NCBI GenBank assembly: GCA_902777605.1
Contig: CACYUI010000013.1
Location: forward strand, 1-64,000
Origin: an uncultured bacterium
Lineage (GTDB): Bacteria > Cyanobacteriota > Vampirovibrionia > Gastranaerophilales > Gastranaerophilaceae
Reading direction: 5' to 3'
DNA length: 64,000 bases
Positions 1 to 7,706 of this stretch are shown piece by piece. Position numbers and translations under genes: made by a program. Numbering within the stretch: the stretch's first letter is position 1; the number at the start of each line of letters is the position of its first letter. The notes under the pieces were generated by a model. That model worked only from the letters and a program-made list of their open reading frames with translations, made no database searches and was not told the origin of the DNA.

Positions 1-360
1 GAAAATATTAAAGAATATTCAAAAATAATATCATCTGTTAAACATAGTTTTTCTCATGATGTTGGGCAAGTATGCCCAACCTACCTTTGTTCACAAGATA
101 ATTTAAAAATAGGATATAAGAATAAAAGAGAAAAAGGATTATTTCAAAGACGATTTTATGAACACACGATATTAAATCAATCCGAACTGAACAATCATAT
201 AAATTATATTCACTATAATCCTGTCAAACACGGATATGTAAAATGTGTAAAAGATTGGAAATATTCTTCTTTCCATAAATTTGTTGAGGATAAATTTTAT
301 GATAAAAATTGGGGAAATCCAAATGATATAGAAAATATCAAAAATTTAGATTTTGAATAA
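1..360 (+). CDS. REP-associated tyrosine transposase (RAYT, Y1_Tnp/IS200-like), 3' part
   Basis: The reading frame is open from the first base and stops with TAA at 358-360, so the start lies outside the window. The C-terminal part carries the RAYT signature: a QRRFYEHTI-like block (residues about 50-58), then YIHYNPVKHGYV and W-K-YSSF. RAYTs are single-copy transposase-like enzymes that cut and join DNA at REP palindromes. The HUH metal-binding motif expected near the N-terminus is outside the window. Residues about 20-28 (DVGQVCPTY) are encoded by a REP-type hairpin at 61-84 that keeps the frame open. That block is absent from typical family members as I know them, so it looks like an in-frame insertion. 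Whether the product is still active cannot be judged from this fragment. Confidence 0.8.
   Translation, partial: ENIKEYSKIISSVKHSFSHDVGQVCPTYLCSQDNLKIGYKNKREKGLFQRRFYEHTILNQSELNNHINYIHYNPVKHGYVKCVKDWKYSSFHKFVEDKFYDKNWGNPNDIENIKNLDFE
61..84 (-). repeat. REP element inside the RAYT gene
   Basis: An 8-bp perfect stem (GTTGGGCA / TGCCCAAC) encloses the 4-nt loop AGTA and is followed by CTAC. Read on the minus strand this is GTAG followed by a palindrome, the layout of classical REP elements recognised by RAYT enzymes. The same 24-nt word occurs at 41499-41522 and, one base weaker, near 41802-41825. Confidence 0.8.
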
Positions 361-435
361 TTCTCAAAACCTCTGTTCTTTCTTCTCAAACCGAATGTTA
401 TTTTACAATTTCCAAATATCTTCACTATTTACTTA

Positions 436-744
436 TTATCTCGAAGGAGTTGTCGGCTCTCTATGTACTGGTTCTGGAGCTGATTCCGGTAACAAACTTT
501 TTATAAAAGCTTTTGTCAACTCCCATACAGTATATTCTCGTGCATTCGGTTGCGCCGGCTTAGGTATGTTAGTAGAAGCCACTTTTTCTGTCTTATTCTT
601 GAACCCGTTAATAATATCTTTATTTAAAAATGATGTTTCTCCTGTTTGACTGCCGGATTGGTTTGAAATATTTTTGTTATTCTTGTTGTTTTGGTTACCA
701 TAATTCCCAAAATTGTTCATCCCATAGCTTCCAATGTTGTGCAT
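436..744 (-). CDS. Small hypothetical protein, Asn/Gly-rich N-terminus
   Basis: This encodes a 102-residue protein that I do not recognise. The first 30 residues are rich in Asn, Gly and Gln (MHNIGSYGMNNFGNYGNQ). The rest is polar and Pro-rich, with a possible helix containing WELTKAFIKSLL. No signal peptide or membrane segment is visible. The first ATG at 744 has no Shine-Dalgarno. A second ATG at 720 is preceded by GGAAG with 7-nt spacing and may be the true start, giving 94 residues. The overlapping plus-strand frame looks like a shadow because its translation has no protein-like pattern. The gene stands alone, convergent with the RAYT fragment. Confidence 0.5.
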   Translation of the reverse strand: MHNIGSYGMNNFGNYGNQNNKNNKNISNQSGSQTGETSFLNKDIINGFKNKTEKVASTNIPKPAQPNAREYTVWELTKAFIKSLLPESAPEPVHREPTTPSR

Positions 745-860
745 TTTTAATACAAAATTTTATTACAATATCATTTGTAATTATCTATAGTTTACTTATC
801 GGCATATTATGTTAAAAACTTTAAAGATTTTTACATAATCTCTCTCAAAAAACAAACCTC

Positions 861-888
861 TTGACATTAAAACTTGATTTGATACTAT
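861..888 (+). promoter_or_regulatory. Sigma-70 promoter of tRNA-Glu(UUC)
   Basis: TTGACA (861-866) and TACTAT (883-888) are separated by 16 bp. The first tRNA base is at 903, about 14 bp after the -10 box, which leaves a very short 5' leader for RNase P. Confidence 0.75.
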
Positions 889-902
889 AGTTCTTGTGAC
901 TA

Positions 903-975
903 GCCCCCATCGTCTAGAGGCCTAGGACAACACCCTTTCACGGTGTAGACAGCGATTCGAATTCGCTTGGGGGTA
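903..975 (+). tRNA. tRNA-Glu (anticodon UUC)
   Basis: The cloverleaf folds completely. The acceptor stem is GCCCCCA with TGGGGGT (G1-U72 wobble). The D-arm is GTCT/GGAC. The anticodon stem ACACC/GGTGT encloses the loop CTTTCAC, giving anticodon TTC. The T-arm is AGCGA-TTCGAAT-TCGCT. The CCA end is not encoded. With the gltX product encoded nearby it supplies Glu-tRNA. Confidence 0.95.
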
Positions 976-983
976 ATTTATTT

Positions 984-1004
984 AGAGCCGTGAGGCTCTT
1001 TTTT
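984..1004 (+). terminator. Rho-independent terminator after tRNA-Glu
   Basis: The stem AGAGCC/GGCTCT with a GTGA loop is followed by a run of T. It lies 8 nt downstream of the tRNA and ends 20 nt before the map start codon. Confidence 0.85.
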
Positions 1005-1023
1005 AGTATTTGAGGGAATTTCC

Positions 1024-1776
1024 ATGATTAACAGAAAATCAAGAGACGAAATAAAGAGAATGAGACATGCAGGGCATATTGTTGCGCTTGTTCATAAAAA
1101 AATGAGAGAAGTTGTTGAACCCGGGATTTCAACGCTTGAGCTTGACAATATTGCGATGCATGTTATAAAAGAAAACAAAGCTATCCCGACCTTCTTAGGA
1201 TATAACGGTTTCCCTGCTTGTATTTGTACTTCAATTAACGAAAAAGTCGTACACGGAATACCGAATGAAAAAGAAATTTTAAAAGAAGGCGATATTATTG
1301 CAATTGATGTCGGTGCAACATACGGTGGTATGGTTGGCGACAGCGCTTGGTCTTATGCAGTCGGAAAAATTTCCGAAGAAAAGCAAATGCTAATGAAAGC
1401 TACTGAAGAAGCTCTTTATGCCGGTATTTCAAAAATGAGAGCAGGAAATGTTTTGGATGATATTTCAGGTGCAGTGGAAGATGTTGCGAACTCTTATAAC
1501 TTAGGCATTGTAAGAAACTATGGCGGACACGGGGTAGGACACCAAATGCATGAAGATCCTTTCTTGTTCAACTATAGAGTCGGTGACAAAACTCTCATCA
1601 AATCAGGCTATGTAATCGCAATAGAGCCGATGTTAAATTTGGGATGCGATGAAGTTTTTGTCGAGCCTGATGATTGGGGAGTAGTTACAAAAGACAGAAA
1701 AGCTTCCGCTCACTTTGAACACACAGTTCTTGCAACAGAAGACGAGCCAATTCTTATGACGACATTGATGGAATAA
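1024..1776 (+). CDS. map: Methionine aminopeptidase, type I
   Basis: This 250-residue cytosolic metallopeptidase removes the initiator Met from nascent proteins. Its length matches the short type Ia enzymes without an N-terminal zinc finger. All five metal ligands are visible: D95 (AIDVGA), D106 (MVGDSAW), H169 (GGHGVGH), E201 (AIEPM) and E232 (HFEHTV). The substrate-contact H77 is in VVHGIP. The ATG is preceded by GAGGGAA. It lies downstream of the tRNA-Glu terminator and so probably has its own promoter. It ends at a bidirectional terminator facing the next gene on the opposite strand. Confidence 0.96.
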   Translation: MINRKSRDEIKRMRHAGHIVALVHKKMREVVEPGISTLELDNIAMHVIKENKAIPTFLGYNGFPACICTSINEKVVHGIPNEKEILKEGDIIAIDVGATYGGMVGDSAWSYAVGKISEEKQMLMKATEEALYAGISKMRAGNVLDDISGAVEDVANSYNLGIVRNYGGHGVGHQMHEDPFLFNYRVGDKTLIKSGYVIAIEPMLNLGCDEVFVEPDDWGVVTKDRKASAHFEHTVLATEDEPILMTTLME

Positions 1777-1786
1777 TGGTATATAT

Positions 1787-1815
1787 AAAATGTGCGCCGT
1801 TTTGACGCACATTTT
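1787..1815. terminator. Bidirectional terminator between convergent genes
   Basis: A 10-bp stem AAAATGTGCG/CGCACATTTT with A and T runs on both flanks lies between map and the convergent gene ending at 1846, so it can serve both strands. Confidence 0.8.
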
Positions 1816-1845
1816 ATAGTTTTAGATTATTTAAAATAATATTAT

Positions 1846-2430
1846 TTAAAACAAGCCCATAAACCATTCCCAAGCTTTTTGTAGGTCAGACTTACAATTT
1901 TCGTGCAATTCACGAGCATATTCTGCTTCTTTTTGCTTTTTTGCTTTTTCCGCTGTTTCTTTCTGTTTTTTTATTACTTCTGCTTGCTGTTTTTCATTTT
2001 TCTCTCGCGCAGATTTTTCTGTATCTGTTTCGTAATCGAATGTTAGTTTAGTTGTTGTTCCAGCAGTATTTTTTACAGTAAATATTGTCTGACCGTTTGA
2101 ATTTGTTTCAATATTCACTACTTTGTTAAAATTCTCGTTATCTATATATTTACCTTTTAGGTTTTTTGCTAATTGTACATCTTTTTCAGAAAGATTTTGA
2201 GCATTTCCATCTAAAGACGATATTTTTTCAAATAAAGCAAACGAACTTGCATGGAAACCTGCTTCTCTTTTTCCTGCATATGTAACTTTTTCTCCATTAA
2301 AATTAACTTCTCCGCCCCGACTATCCTTTATATTTAATCTTCTGTTTCCAACAATTTCTTTTTTGTGTCCTGTTCCAAATATTTGTCCTTCACCCGCACT
2401 TGCGTTAGCAAATAAAATAGTTCCACCCAT
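1846..2430 (-). CDS. Hypothetical protein with C-terminal coiled coil
   Basis: This 194-residue protein matches no family I know. The ATG at 2430 has a good AGGAGAAA ribosome-binding site. The N-terminal 125 residues are Gly/Asn-rich and look beta-type, with short strands such as GEVNFNGEKVTYAG. Residues about 135-180 are a highly charged Lys/Glu/Gln/Ala helix, probably a coiled coil. The protein ends in an aromatic tail (AWEWFMGLF). No secretion signal is visible. It is probably lineage-specific and monocistronic. Confidence 0.75.
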   Translation of the reverse strand: MGGTILFANASAGEGQIFGTGHKKEIVGNRRLNIKDSRGGEVNFNGEKVTYAGKREAGFHASSFALFEKISSLDGNAQNLSEKDVQLAKNLKGKYIDNENFNKVVNIETNSNGQTIFTVKNTAGTTTKLTFDYETDTEKSAREKNEKQQAEVIKKQKETAEKAKKQKEAEYARELHENCKSDLQKAWEWFMGLF

Positions 2431-2649
2431 GTACTTTCTCCTTATGTAAATATCTCGTATGTATATACTAAGTATTTAACTTTTAAAAAATTGCCTTTTG
2501 GGGTAAACAATGTTAAGTTTTGTAAACTGTTTTTGAAGTCAAAGATTTCGACTTTCCCTCAACGGGCAGGTTTTAAGAAACTTTGACAAAAAATTTTTAG
2601 CGTTATAAAATTGTTAAGAATTGTTGATATCTTAATCACAGAGGTAAAA

Positions 2650-2895
2650 ATGGATCAAATTATTAAAGTTGCATGGGAACTTAACGAAAGTTGCGATAAC
2701 CGATACAAGCTCGTTTATGAAATTGCCGAGCTTGCAAAAAAACTTGTAGATGAGACTCAGATGAAGAAAGCCCGAGACGAGTTCGGTTTTGAAGAAGCAG
2801 CTATAAGTGAAAATCCTTATAAAAAGGAAAATCCCGTAGAACATGCCATAATGGTAAAAGCTTCAGAATCAGACGATACGGAGCTTGTTGGATAG
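2650..2895 (+). CDS. rpoZ: Probable RNA polymerase omega subunit
   Basis: This 81-residue protein has the layout of omega. Near the N-terminus is DNRYKLVYEIAELAKKL, comparable to the NRFELVxxAAKRA core that wraps the beta' C-terminus. The C-terminal part, ENPVEHAIMVKASE, matches the KPxxxALxEIxxG segment. Similarity is moderate, so the call is probable only. I start at the ATG at 2650 because it has GAGG 5 nt upstream; the extension upstream has no signal. A candidate promoter is TTGACA (2583-2588) with TATAAA (2604-2609), spaced a little short at 15 bp. A strong terminator follows. Confidence 0.65.
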   Translation: MDQIIKVAWELNESCDNRYKLVYEIAELAKKLVDETQMKKARDEFGFEEAAISENPYKKENPVEHAIMVKASESDDTELVG

Positions 2896-2919
2896 GATAA
2901 GAAAGATAAAAGGTTTTAT

Positions 2920-2953
2920 AAGGCGGCTGCTTTTTTAAAGCAGCCGCCTTTAT
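2920..2953 (+). terminator. Rho-independent terminator after rpoZ
   Basis: An 11-bp GC-rich stem (AAGGCGGCTGC/GCAGCCGCCTT) is followed by TATT. Base pairing is perfect. It may also work in reverse. Confidence 0.85.
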
Positions 2954-3026
2954 TAATGTAAAAAAATCTTTACAAAGAGTCAATTTTTCGAATTTACAAG
3001 TTTTTAAAAAGAAAGAAGGTCGTAGT

Positions 3027-3074
3027 ATGAATAAACATAGTAAAAAATTAATGAACCTGAAATGGGGGTTGTAA
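3027..3074 (+). CDS. Possible 15-residue leader ORF
   Basis: ATG at 3027 has AGAAGG about 7 nt upstream and opens MNKHSKKLMNLKWGL, ending in TAA at 3072-3074. The next gene starts one base later at 3076. The layout suggests translational coupling, or simply a mis-chosen start. It is too short to support by composition. Confidence 0.3.
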   Translation: MNKHSKKLMNLKWGL

Positions 3075-3075
3075 T

Positions 3076-4356
3076 ATGGCGAATGTAGGAACAATATTTT
3101 CAACACTCGGTAACCCCAATTCACTTATACCGCTGGCTATCAAGGATATGTCAGCAACTGCAGGTATGACTGCAAGTTCTTTTGTAACAGGAAAAGAAGA
3201 GGGGCAGGACAGATTAATAGATGAACTCGGAACTCAAGCTCTTTGGCTTGGTGGGATTCCGGGGTTTAAGTGGTTATTTGATAAAACAGTTTTTAAAACA
3301 TTTGGGCTTGATTCAAAGTTTGATGTCAGAAATCTTAAAAACAAGGATGTTTTTGAAAAGATAAAAGAGTATGCCCCAACTGATGAAATAAGGCAAGGGA
3401 TAGAAAAAATCGGAAACAAACAAGGAACATTCAAGAATGTTGCTTTGTGGAAATTTTTTATCGCAACCGGTGCTACTATTGCGACCTACATAGGATTAAC
3501 GAGAGCGAAACAAGCTTATACAGAGAATAAGATTAAAAATAATCTTATAAATGAATACTACGCAAAACAGCATAAGGATAAAAAAGAGGAAGTGGACAAC
3601 TCCAAGACTTCATTTAAAGGTGTTGGAGATGTAGTTAAGAACTTTGCGTTTTCCCCTGTTAGAAACATGTGGATTTTAGATGGTGCAATAACAGGAGAAA
3701 GACTTGCAGATTCAAGAACTCCGCAGGAATTTGTAGGATACTCAATAAAGGAAGGATCGCTTCTTTTCTTCATGTATTATGCAGGCGGAAAAATTCAAGA
3801 ATATTTTGAAAATAGGGCAAACAAGAAGTACCAAAAATCTATAGGTCTTGATGCAAGAGTAATAGAAGATGATTCTGTAAAAAAAGTTTTTGAGGACGGT
3901 TCAATTCAAAAGAGTCTGGATGAATTTAAAAAAGTTGCAGATTTGAAAGATGATGCAAAATTGTACGAATTTTTACACAAAAATCCTGAAAACGAGATTG
4001 TAAAAGTTGCGAAAAAATCTGATATTATTACACTTCACAAAGAAACCGGAAAAATTGACACAAGAAAGTATATCGACCTTGAGGACATAAAGGGAATAAA
4101 TAATAAACTTGAAACACTGTATAAACAGTATCAAGAGGCAATTGCAAACGGTCAAACTTCGGAAAAATTCTTTAAGGGAGTAAAAAAATTAAAAAGACAT
4201 TCTATCGTTATGAACATAGGAAGCTGTATTTTAGCTCTTGGTGTTCTTACACCGCTAGCAATGCTTAGCAAAAGACTTTTAGGCAAGGATGATGCAGAGT
4301 TTCAAACCAAAAAACAAATCAGAGAACAGTTGATACAAGAAGGTATTATATCCTAA
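3076..4356 (+). CDS. Hypothetical membrane-associated protein, 426 aa
   Basis: I do not recognise this family. Several hydrophobic segments are seen: around residues 123-140 (FFIATGATIATYIGL), around 225-242 (SLLFFMYYAGG), and a clear membrane helix near 375-400 (SCILALGVLTPLAMLS). Between them are charged helical regions rich in Lys, Asp and Glu. There is no N-terminal signal peptide. A GGGGG tract about 7 nt upstream may act as the ribosome-binding site, possibly coupled to a 15-codon ORF that ends just before. The upstream region carries a CTTTACAAA word and AGTCAATTTTTCGAA (2978-2992), a motif also found before the small gene at 7357. Confidence 0.8.
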   Translation: MANVGTIFSTLGNPNSLIPLAIKDMSATAGMTASSFVTGKEEGQDRLIDELGTQALWLGGIPGFKWLFDKTVFKTFGLDSKFDVRNLKNKDVFEKIKEYAPTDEIRQGIEKIGNKQGTFKNVALWKFFIATGATIATYIGLTRAKQAYTENKIKNNLINEYYAKQHKDKKEEVDNSKTSFKGVGDVVKNFAFSPVRNMWILDGAITGERLADSRTPQEFVGYSIKEGSLLFFMYYAGGKIQEYFENRANKKYQKSIGLDARVIEDDSVKKVFEDGSIQKSLDEFKKVADLKDDAKLYEFLHKNPENEIVKVAKKSDIITLHKETGKIDTRKYIDLEDIKGINNKLETLYKQYQEAIANGQTSEKFFKGVKKLKRHSIVMNIGSCILALGVLTPLAMLSKRLLGKDDAEFQTKKQIREQLIQEGIIS

Positions 4357-4407
4357 ATAACATATTATTAAAAAATATGATATAATACAAAGAAAAAGGA
4401 GTTGAGT

Positions 4408-4725
4408 ATGAAATTATTAGTATCTTTATTAGTTTTATGTATGACAACATCAGTAGTTTTTGCAGATAATTTCTTCCAAAATACAAACCCATTTCCGACT
4501 CAGGTAAGCTCTCCGCAGCTTAATAACATATACGAAACAGAGCCTGTGGTTATGAAAAAAGAAGATGAAGTCGCAAAAAAAGCTAATGCAAAATGGTGGA
4601 ACAGATTGCGTAATGCTGATCCTGTTTCAGAAACAACAAATATAGATACACCTTCTGCATACAAAAAAATTAATGAAGGTGTAATTGATGAAAACAACAG
4701 CTTTGTAGTATTTCCTGCGAAGTAA
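4408..4725 (+). CDS. Small secreted hypothetical protein
   Basis: A typical Sec signal peptide (MKLLVSLLVLCMTTSVVFA, cleavage before DNFF) is followed by about 85 polar residues with no recognisable domain. I place the start at the ATG at 4408 because AAAGGA lies 7 nt upstream; an in-frame TTG two codons earlier is less likely. A TATAAT at 4381-4386 probably belongs to its own promoter. The mature protein has a KWWNRLRN segment. The gene is convergent with the protease gene ending at 4747. Confidence 0.75.
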   Translation: MKLLVSLLVLCMTTSVVFADNFFQNTNPFPTQVSSPQLNNIYETEPVVMKKEDEVAKKANAKWWNRLRNADPVSETTNIDTPSAYKKINEGVIDENNSFVVFPAK

Positions 4726-4746
4726 TCTGTATTAGTTCGATTATAT

Positions 4747-5532
4747 CTACCCTTCGTTGCGGTTATTATTTAAGTATTTTTTTACATCAGGTGCTAAAGA
4801 TATATTTTGGAGCATCATTTTGTAGCGCTTTAAATCCCCTATGTTTGCGGATTCTTCAAGCAAATCTCTTCTTGTAGAAATTTGCAGTTTGCTGTTTTCG
4901 CCTGCTGAACCTTGGTTATTTTTAGAATCAATTTTTCTTATTACTGCATCCAAATCAGTTGAGGTTGAGATACCGTACTTTGATGCAAGCTGCTTAACAG
5001 ATGCACCTGCTTGCAAGCGATATAACCAGTTTATTGAGTACTTATCATTTTCAGATAGAGCAGAAATTCCGTATTGGTGAGGTGTGTACATGATGTCTGT
5101 TTTATAAGGACTGTGATTAAGCCCGAGCGCATGCCCAATTTCGTGCAATATAGTGTGATAAACTTCTATATCACTGTCGTACTGCTGATGAATTCGTCCG
5201 TCTGTTAAGCCTATAGAAACTTCAGCACCTGCTAATCTGCCCTGTGAATCCCAATTGAAATAACAATGCCCCAATGCTTGACGATCAACTCGTTTCCAAT
5301 CAACATTTATAAGTGAGTCATAGAGGTTGCTTGTAATTTTAAACCTTAATTTTCCACCTGTTGCAGCAGCCCAAACAGAAAAAGCGTCCATAACCATTTT
5401 TCTGAATTTCATATCTTCGCCTTGTTTAGAGTAAAATTTCATCGGGGCAATATAAACAGTAAGAGTATTAACGGGCCATCTCATAACATTCCCGTTTTTA
5501 ATACTTCCGTTTAGATATGTATACCTTTGCAT
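4747..5532 (-). CDS. Matrixin-like zinc metalloprotease
   Basis: The 261-residue protein carries the full metzincin signature HEIGHALGLNH (H130, E131, H134, H140) and a Met-turn at M148 (DIMYTP), as in matrixins (peptidase family M10). Residues 18-30 (RWPVNTLTVYIAP) resemble the start of the M10 catalytic fold. The last 80 residues contain a putative LysM-like or helical stretch (GASVKQLASKYGIS) and an unclassified tail. No signal peptide or propeptide is visible, which is odd for this usually secreted group. The start at 5532 lies exactly 6 nt after TGCTATAAT and lacks a Shine-Dalgarno, so the message is probably leaderless. An alternative start is Met17. Confidence 0.88.
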   Translation of the reverse strand: MQRYTYLNGSIKNGNVMRWPVNTLTVYIAPMKFYSKQGEDMKFRKMVMDAFSVWAAATGGKLRFKITSNLYDSLINVDWKRVDRQALGHCYFNWDSQGRLAGAEVSIGLTDGRIHQQYDSDIEVYHTILHEIGHALGLNHSPYKTDIMYTPHQYGISALSENDKYSINWLYRLQAGASVKQLASKYGISTSTDLDAVIRKIDSKNNQGSAGENSKLQISTRRDLLEESANIGDLKRYKMMLQNISLAPDVKKYLNNNRNEG

Positions 5533-5538
5533 ATGGAT

Positions 5539-5547
5539 ATTATAGCA
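5539..5547 (-). promoter_or_regulatory. Extended -10 for a leaderless protease mRNA
   Basis: TGCTATAAT is read on the minus strand. Six nucleotides (ATATCC-type) separate it from the ATG at 5532, so transcription should start at or beside the A of the start codon. Confidence 0.7.
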
Positions 5548-5706
5548 TATTTTAGGTAATTGTGATTATTCAAATTTAGATTTTCTGCAGAATAAAATGC
5601 CTTATGGAATTTCAAAACTGCTTCAAATAAATTTACCCTCTTTTATCTTTGTGCTTTAATATAAGTAGTCAGTAAAAACTGATTAATAAAAGGAAGGAAT
5701 ATAAAT

Positions 5707-7182
5707 ATGTCAGAAGTAAGAGTAAGAATTGCGCCTTCTCCAAGCGGCAACCTTCATATTGGTACTGCAAGAACTGCGCTCTTTAACTATTTATTCGCAA
5801 AGAAAAATAACGGAAAATTTGTTTTAAGAATTGAAGATACAGATGCAGAGAGAACTTCTCAAGAATATGTTGACAATATTTTTGATTCACTAAAAGCTCT
5901 AGGCTTAAATTGGGATGAAGGTCCTGATGTTGGCGGAAATTATGGTCCGTACACACAATCACAAAGATTTGATATATACCCAAAATATGTTCAACAATTG
6001 CTTGATAGTGGTTTTGCTTATGAATGCTTCTGCACTCCTGAGGAATTAGAGGCAGAAAAAGAAGAAGCAACTGCTGCAAAAAGGGCATATGTTTATTCTA
6101 AAAAATGTGAAAACTTAACTGACGAAGAAAAAGCAAAATTAAGAGCAGAAGGCAGAAAACCTGCAATAAGATTTAATATTGCAAAAGCTCAAAAAGCTTT
6201 CCACGACTCATCAATTTTGGAATTTGACGATTTGGTAAAAGGTAAACTCCATGTTGATACGAACCTTATTGGCGATTTTGTTATTATGAAGTCTAACGGT
6301 GCTCCAACTTATAACTTTGCGGTTGTAATTGACGATGCTTTAATGAAGATTTCTCATGTAATAAGAGGTGAAGATCACATTTCTAACACTTATAAACAAA
6401 TCCTAATCTTTGAAGCATTAGGATTTGAAGTTCCGAGATTTGGTCATTTGGGTATGATACTGGCACCAGATAGAAGCAAACTTTCAAAAAGACACGGTGC
6501 TACAGCCGTTTCAGACTTTGTTAAGGAAGGCTACTTAACTGATGCCCTTATAAACTTCGTAGCACTTTTAGGTTGGTCACCATCTGATGGAGAAGAAATT
6601 AAGACAGTAGATCAAATCGCTCAAGATTTTAGAATCGGTGAAATTTCATCTTCTAACTCTATTTTTGAGTATGATAAATTAAAATGGATGAACAGCCACT
6701 ACATTAAAATGCTTCCGATGGAAGAATTAAAAGAAAGACTAAAACCGTATTTAACAAAATATGATTTGAACTCTTTAACAGATGAACAGTATACAAAAAT
6801 GGTAGAGATTACTCGTGAACCTTTGACACTTTTATCTGATATAACAGATGCCGTTCCTTATTTCTTCGGTAAAGATGTTGAAATTGAGCCGGAAGTGCAA
6901 ACCGGAACTATTGATACCGAAGTTTCACAAAAAGTTCTTGTTGACTTTGTAAATAAGGCAAAAGATTGGGAATGGTCAGAGGAAAATCTTCATGAGAAAT
7001 TGGCTGATTTCCGTGCATACTGGAAAGAAACAGACGGTATCAAACCAAAAGTTACAATGTGGGCAGTAAGAGCAGCTATAACAGGAAGAACTTGTGGCGC
7101 TGACATGGTCGGTATTCTTGAAATATTAGGTAAAGAAACTTCTTTATACAGAGCACAAAAGGCTATTAAAGTAGCTGTATAA
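5707..7182 (+). CDS. gltX: Glutamyl-tRNA synthetase
   Basis: This 491-residue class I aminoacyl-tRNA synthetase charges tRNA-Glu with glutamate. The HIGH motif is at residues 17-20 (LHIGTART), and the KMSKS equivalent is KLSKRHG near residue 260. The C-terminal anticodon-binding helical domain is present and length is normal for bacterial GluRS. A strong AAGGAAGGA ribosome-binding site precedes the ATG. Both tRNA-Glu isoacceptors occur in this window, but neither is in the same transcript. Whether it is discriminating or also charges tRNA-Gln cannot be read from the sequence. A strong terminator follows. Confidence 0.97.
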   Translation: MSEVRVRIAPSPSGNLHIGTARTALFNYLFAKKNNGKFVLRIEDTDAERTSQEYVDNIFDSLKALGLNWDEGPDVGGNYGPYTQSQRFDIYPKYVQQLLDSGFAYECFCTPEELEAEKEEATAAKRAYVYSKKCENLTDEEKAKLRAEGRKPAIRFNIAKAQKAFHDSSILEFDDLVKGKLHVDTNLIGDFVIMKSNGAPTYNFAVVIDDALMKISHVIRGEDHISNTYKQILIFEALGFEVPRFGHLGMILAPDRSKLSKRHGATAVSDFVKEGYLTDALINFVALLGWSPSDGEEIKTVDQIAQDFRIGEISSSNSIFEYDKLKWMNSHYIKMLPMEELKERLKPYLTKYDLNSLTDEQYTKMVEITREPLTLLSDITDAVPYFFGKDVEIEPEVQTGTIDTEVSQKVLVDFVNKAKDWEWSEENLHEKLADFRAYWKETDGIKPKVTMWAVRAAITGRTCGADMVGILEILGKETSLYRAQKAIKVAV

Positions 7183-7200
7183 TTAAGTATAATTAATAAG

Positions 7201-7235
7201 AAGGCGGATTGATTTTTCTAATCAATCCGCCTTTT
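7201..7235 (+). terminator. Rho-independent terminator after gltX
   Basis: The perfect 13-bp stem AAGGCGGATTGAT/ATCAATCCGCCTT has a 7-nt loop and is followed by T residues. Confidence 0.88.
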
Positions 7236-7356
7236 CAATAAAAATTTAAAAATTCATCTTTACAAAACTTTACAAATCCAATAAAAAAAGTCAATTTTTT
7301 GAAACTTATATACTTTATATATATGTAAGAGATGATTAATAGAGAGAGTTCAAAAA

Positions 7357-7602
7357 ATGACAGAATTATATGATGCAATTGAAAGAAACAAAAAACCGGC
7401 TGGAGCTTTAGAAATCCCTGAAAACTTTCAATTCTATTATTTGAATAAACAAGACCGTCAAATGAGATTTAACAACGGTGGTGACCCAATTTACGCTATT
7501 TTCGAAAAAATCGAAAACAGACCTCTTTCTAAAATTGCAAAAGATTTTGTAAAAGAATTGGCAGACGATTCTATCAGATTTATCTCTACATTAGTTAAGT
7601 AA
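7357..7602 (+). CDS. Small hypothetical protein, 81 aa
   Basis: This short soluble protein belongs to no family I recognise. It contains NFQFYYLNKQDRQMRFNNGG and an amphipathic C-terminal helix (KIAKDFVKELADDSIRFIS). An AGAGAG ribosome-binding site precedes the ATG. The upstream region holds two CTTTACAAA words (7258-7266 and 7268-7276) and AGTCAATTTTTTGAA (7289-7303), nearly the same combination as before the gene at 3076, which suggests shared control. A short hairpin (GGGTGT/ACACCC, 7633-7655) follows without a T-run. Confidence 0.7.
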   Translation: MTELYDAIERNKKPAGALEIPENFQFYYLNKQDRQMRFNNGGDPIYAIFEKIENRPLSKIAKDFVKELADDSIRFISTLVK

Positions 7603-7706
7603 TTGAAAATTGTAAGTAACAGCAATTTTAAAGGGTGTGTCAAAACGATACACCCTAATACTTATTTAAAATTGTAGTTCACATTTATCACTATACCATT
7701 GTTTAT

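Noticed and set aside
353-649. Plus-strand 98-codon frame opposite the small minus-strand gene
   Set aside because: No ribosome-binding site and no protein-like pattern; the opposite strand gives a more plausible protein.
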